From Micromussa lordhowensis (lineage: Eukaryota > Cnidaria > Anthozoa > Scleractinia > Lobophylliidae), in NCBI GenBank assembly GCA_964020085.1, contig OZ026600.1, forward strand, positions 7,295,448-7,359,447: 64,000 nucleotides of DNA, read 5' to 3'. A program made the position numbers and the translations under genes. The notes under the pieces were generated by a model that saw only the letters and a list, made by a program, of their open reading frames with translations, did no database searches and was not told the origin of the DNA. Below are positions 63,693-64,000 of the stretch, piece by piece (positions within the stretch are counted from its first letter, which is position 1; every line of letters starts with the position of its first letter).

Positions 63693-64000
63693 GTTTATCT
63701 TAATTCGATAATAAAAAATAGGGGTCACCGAGCTCGTTATTAGTGTTAATATTCAATCTTCGTTCACTGTCCTGAAAATTCGCACGGGTCATTAGCTAAA
63801 ATTGATCACGCGAGTTCCCGTTACCTAGCGACATCAAAGTGACAGAGTACGTTATTACAATAACGCATGAAAACTGTGCAGTGTTCTTCAACTTGTTCGT
63901 GAGGGAAGCTATTGTAAGTCTATACTGTAGGTTAATTATACTGTCGAATCGGTGTTTAAGGAATGTTTAATGGTAAATGTGAGGCTTTGCCAGAAGGCGA
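63693..64000. other. Right edge of the window, no gene recognised
   Basis: Apart from the 52-bp repeat at 63938-63989 nothing can be supported. Confidence 0.4.
63938..63989 (+). repeat. 52-bp sequence identical to 41916-41967 (copy 2)
   Basis: Same orientation and sequence as the copy upstream of the heat shock gene. The flanks differ on both sides. It is probably an end piece of an interspersed element that continues past the window. Confidence 0.8.

Overview
The window is eukaryotic nuclear DNA, most likely from an anthozoan cnidarian and probably a stony coral. It is AT-rich and gene-poor. Its genes are either split by GT/AG introns (an ACBD3 orthologue, a BTB-TLDc gene, a PC-esterase-like gene) or have single exons (trehalase, a class A GPCR, a tandem-domain small heat shock protein). 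The rest is packed with fold-back elements, MITEs, SINEs and CR1/L2-type retrotransposon fragments. The host name is an inference from gene content and repeat style; no species marker is visible.

Region 1 (1-11871) is the right-hand part of an integrated Polinton/Maverick (adintovirus-like) element. Six genes read leftward: an adenain-type protease cut off by the window edge, a pVI-like membrane-active protein, an SSB-like protein, the major capsid protein, a small basic protein, a penton-like minor capsid protein and a 345-residue virion-type protein (seven with the protease). Across a 70-bp divergent promoter, the packaging ATPase, two fibre-like proteins with a shared N-terminus, an eIF1/SUI1-like protein and a small membrane protein read rightward. 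Nearly all frames are open, so the copy looks young. Most ATGs sit directly on a TATAT/TATAA tract, which looks like a late promoter. The polymerase and integrase expected in this class are not in the window and should lie further left. The right terminus is inferred at 11871, about 50 bp upstream of a host splice acceptor.

Region 2 (11872-20648) holds the last two exons of a GDS/DxxH esterase-like gene, then a 3.3-kb inverted-repeat DNA transposon with a 6-bp target duplication. That transposon sits inside an older fold-back element and itself contains a CR1/L2-like fragment. An intronless secreted or membrane-anchored trehalase follows on the minus strand.

Region 3 (20649-35149) is a six-exon ACBD3 gene (Golgi scaffold with acyl-CoA-binding and GOLD domains). 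Its introns carry direct and inverted duplications and a 2.35-kb element with TA target duplication and 22-bp satellite-like subterminal arrays.

Region 4 (35150-64000) holds a GPCR lying between two copies of one fold-back family, a small heat shock protein with two alpha-crystallin domains, a two-exon BTB-TLDc gene whose intron hosts a twin-primed retrotransposon and two tRNA-derived SINEs, several MITE families (one seen three times with CAG/CTG target triplets), and at the right a decayed DDE-like transposase gene with two in-frame stops and a frameshift.

The strongest leads are the eIF1-like gene carried by the Polinton, the paired fibre genes with a common anchor, the start-codon-overlapping promoter motif, and the insertion of the element just upstream of a splice acceptor.
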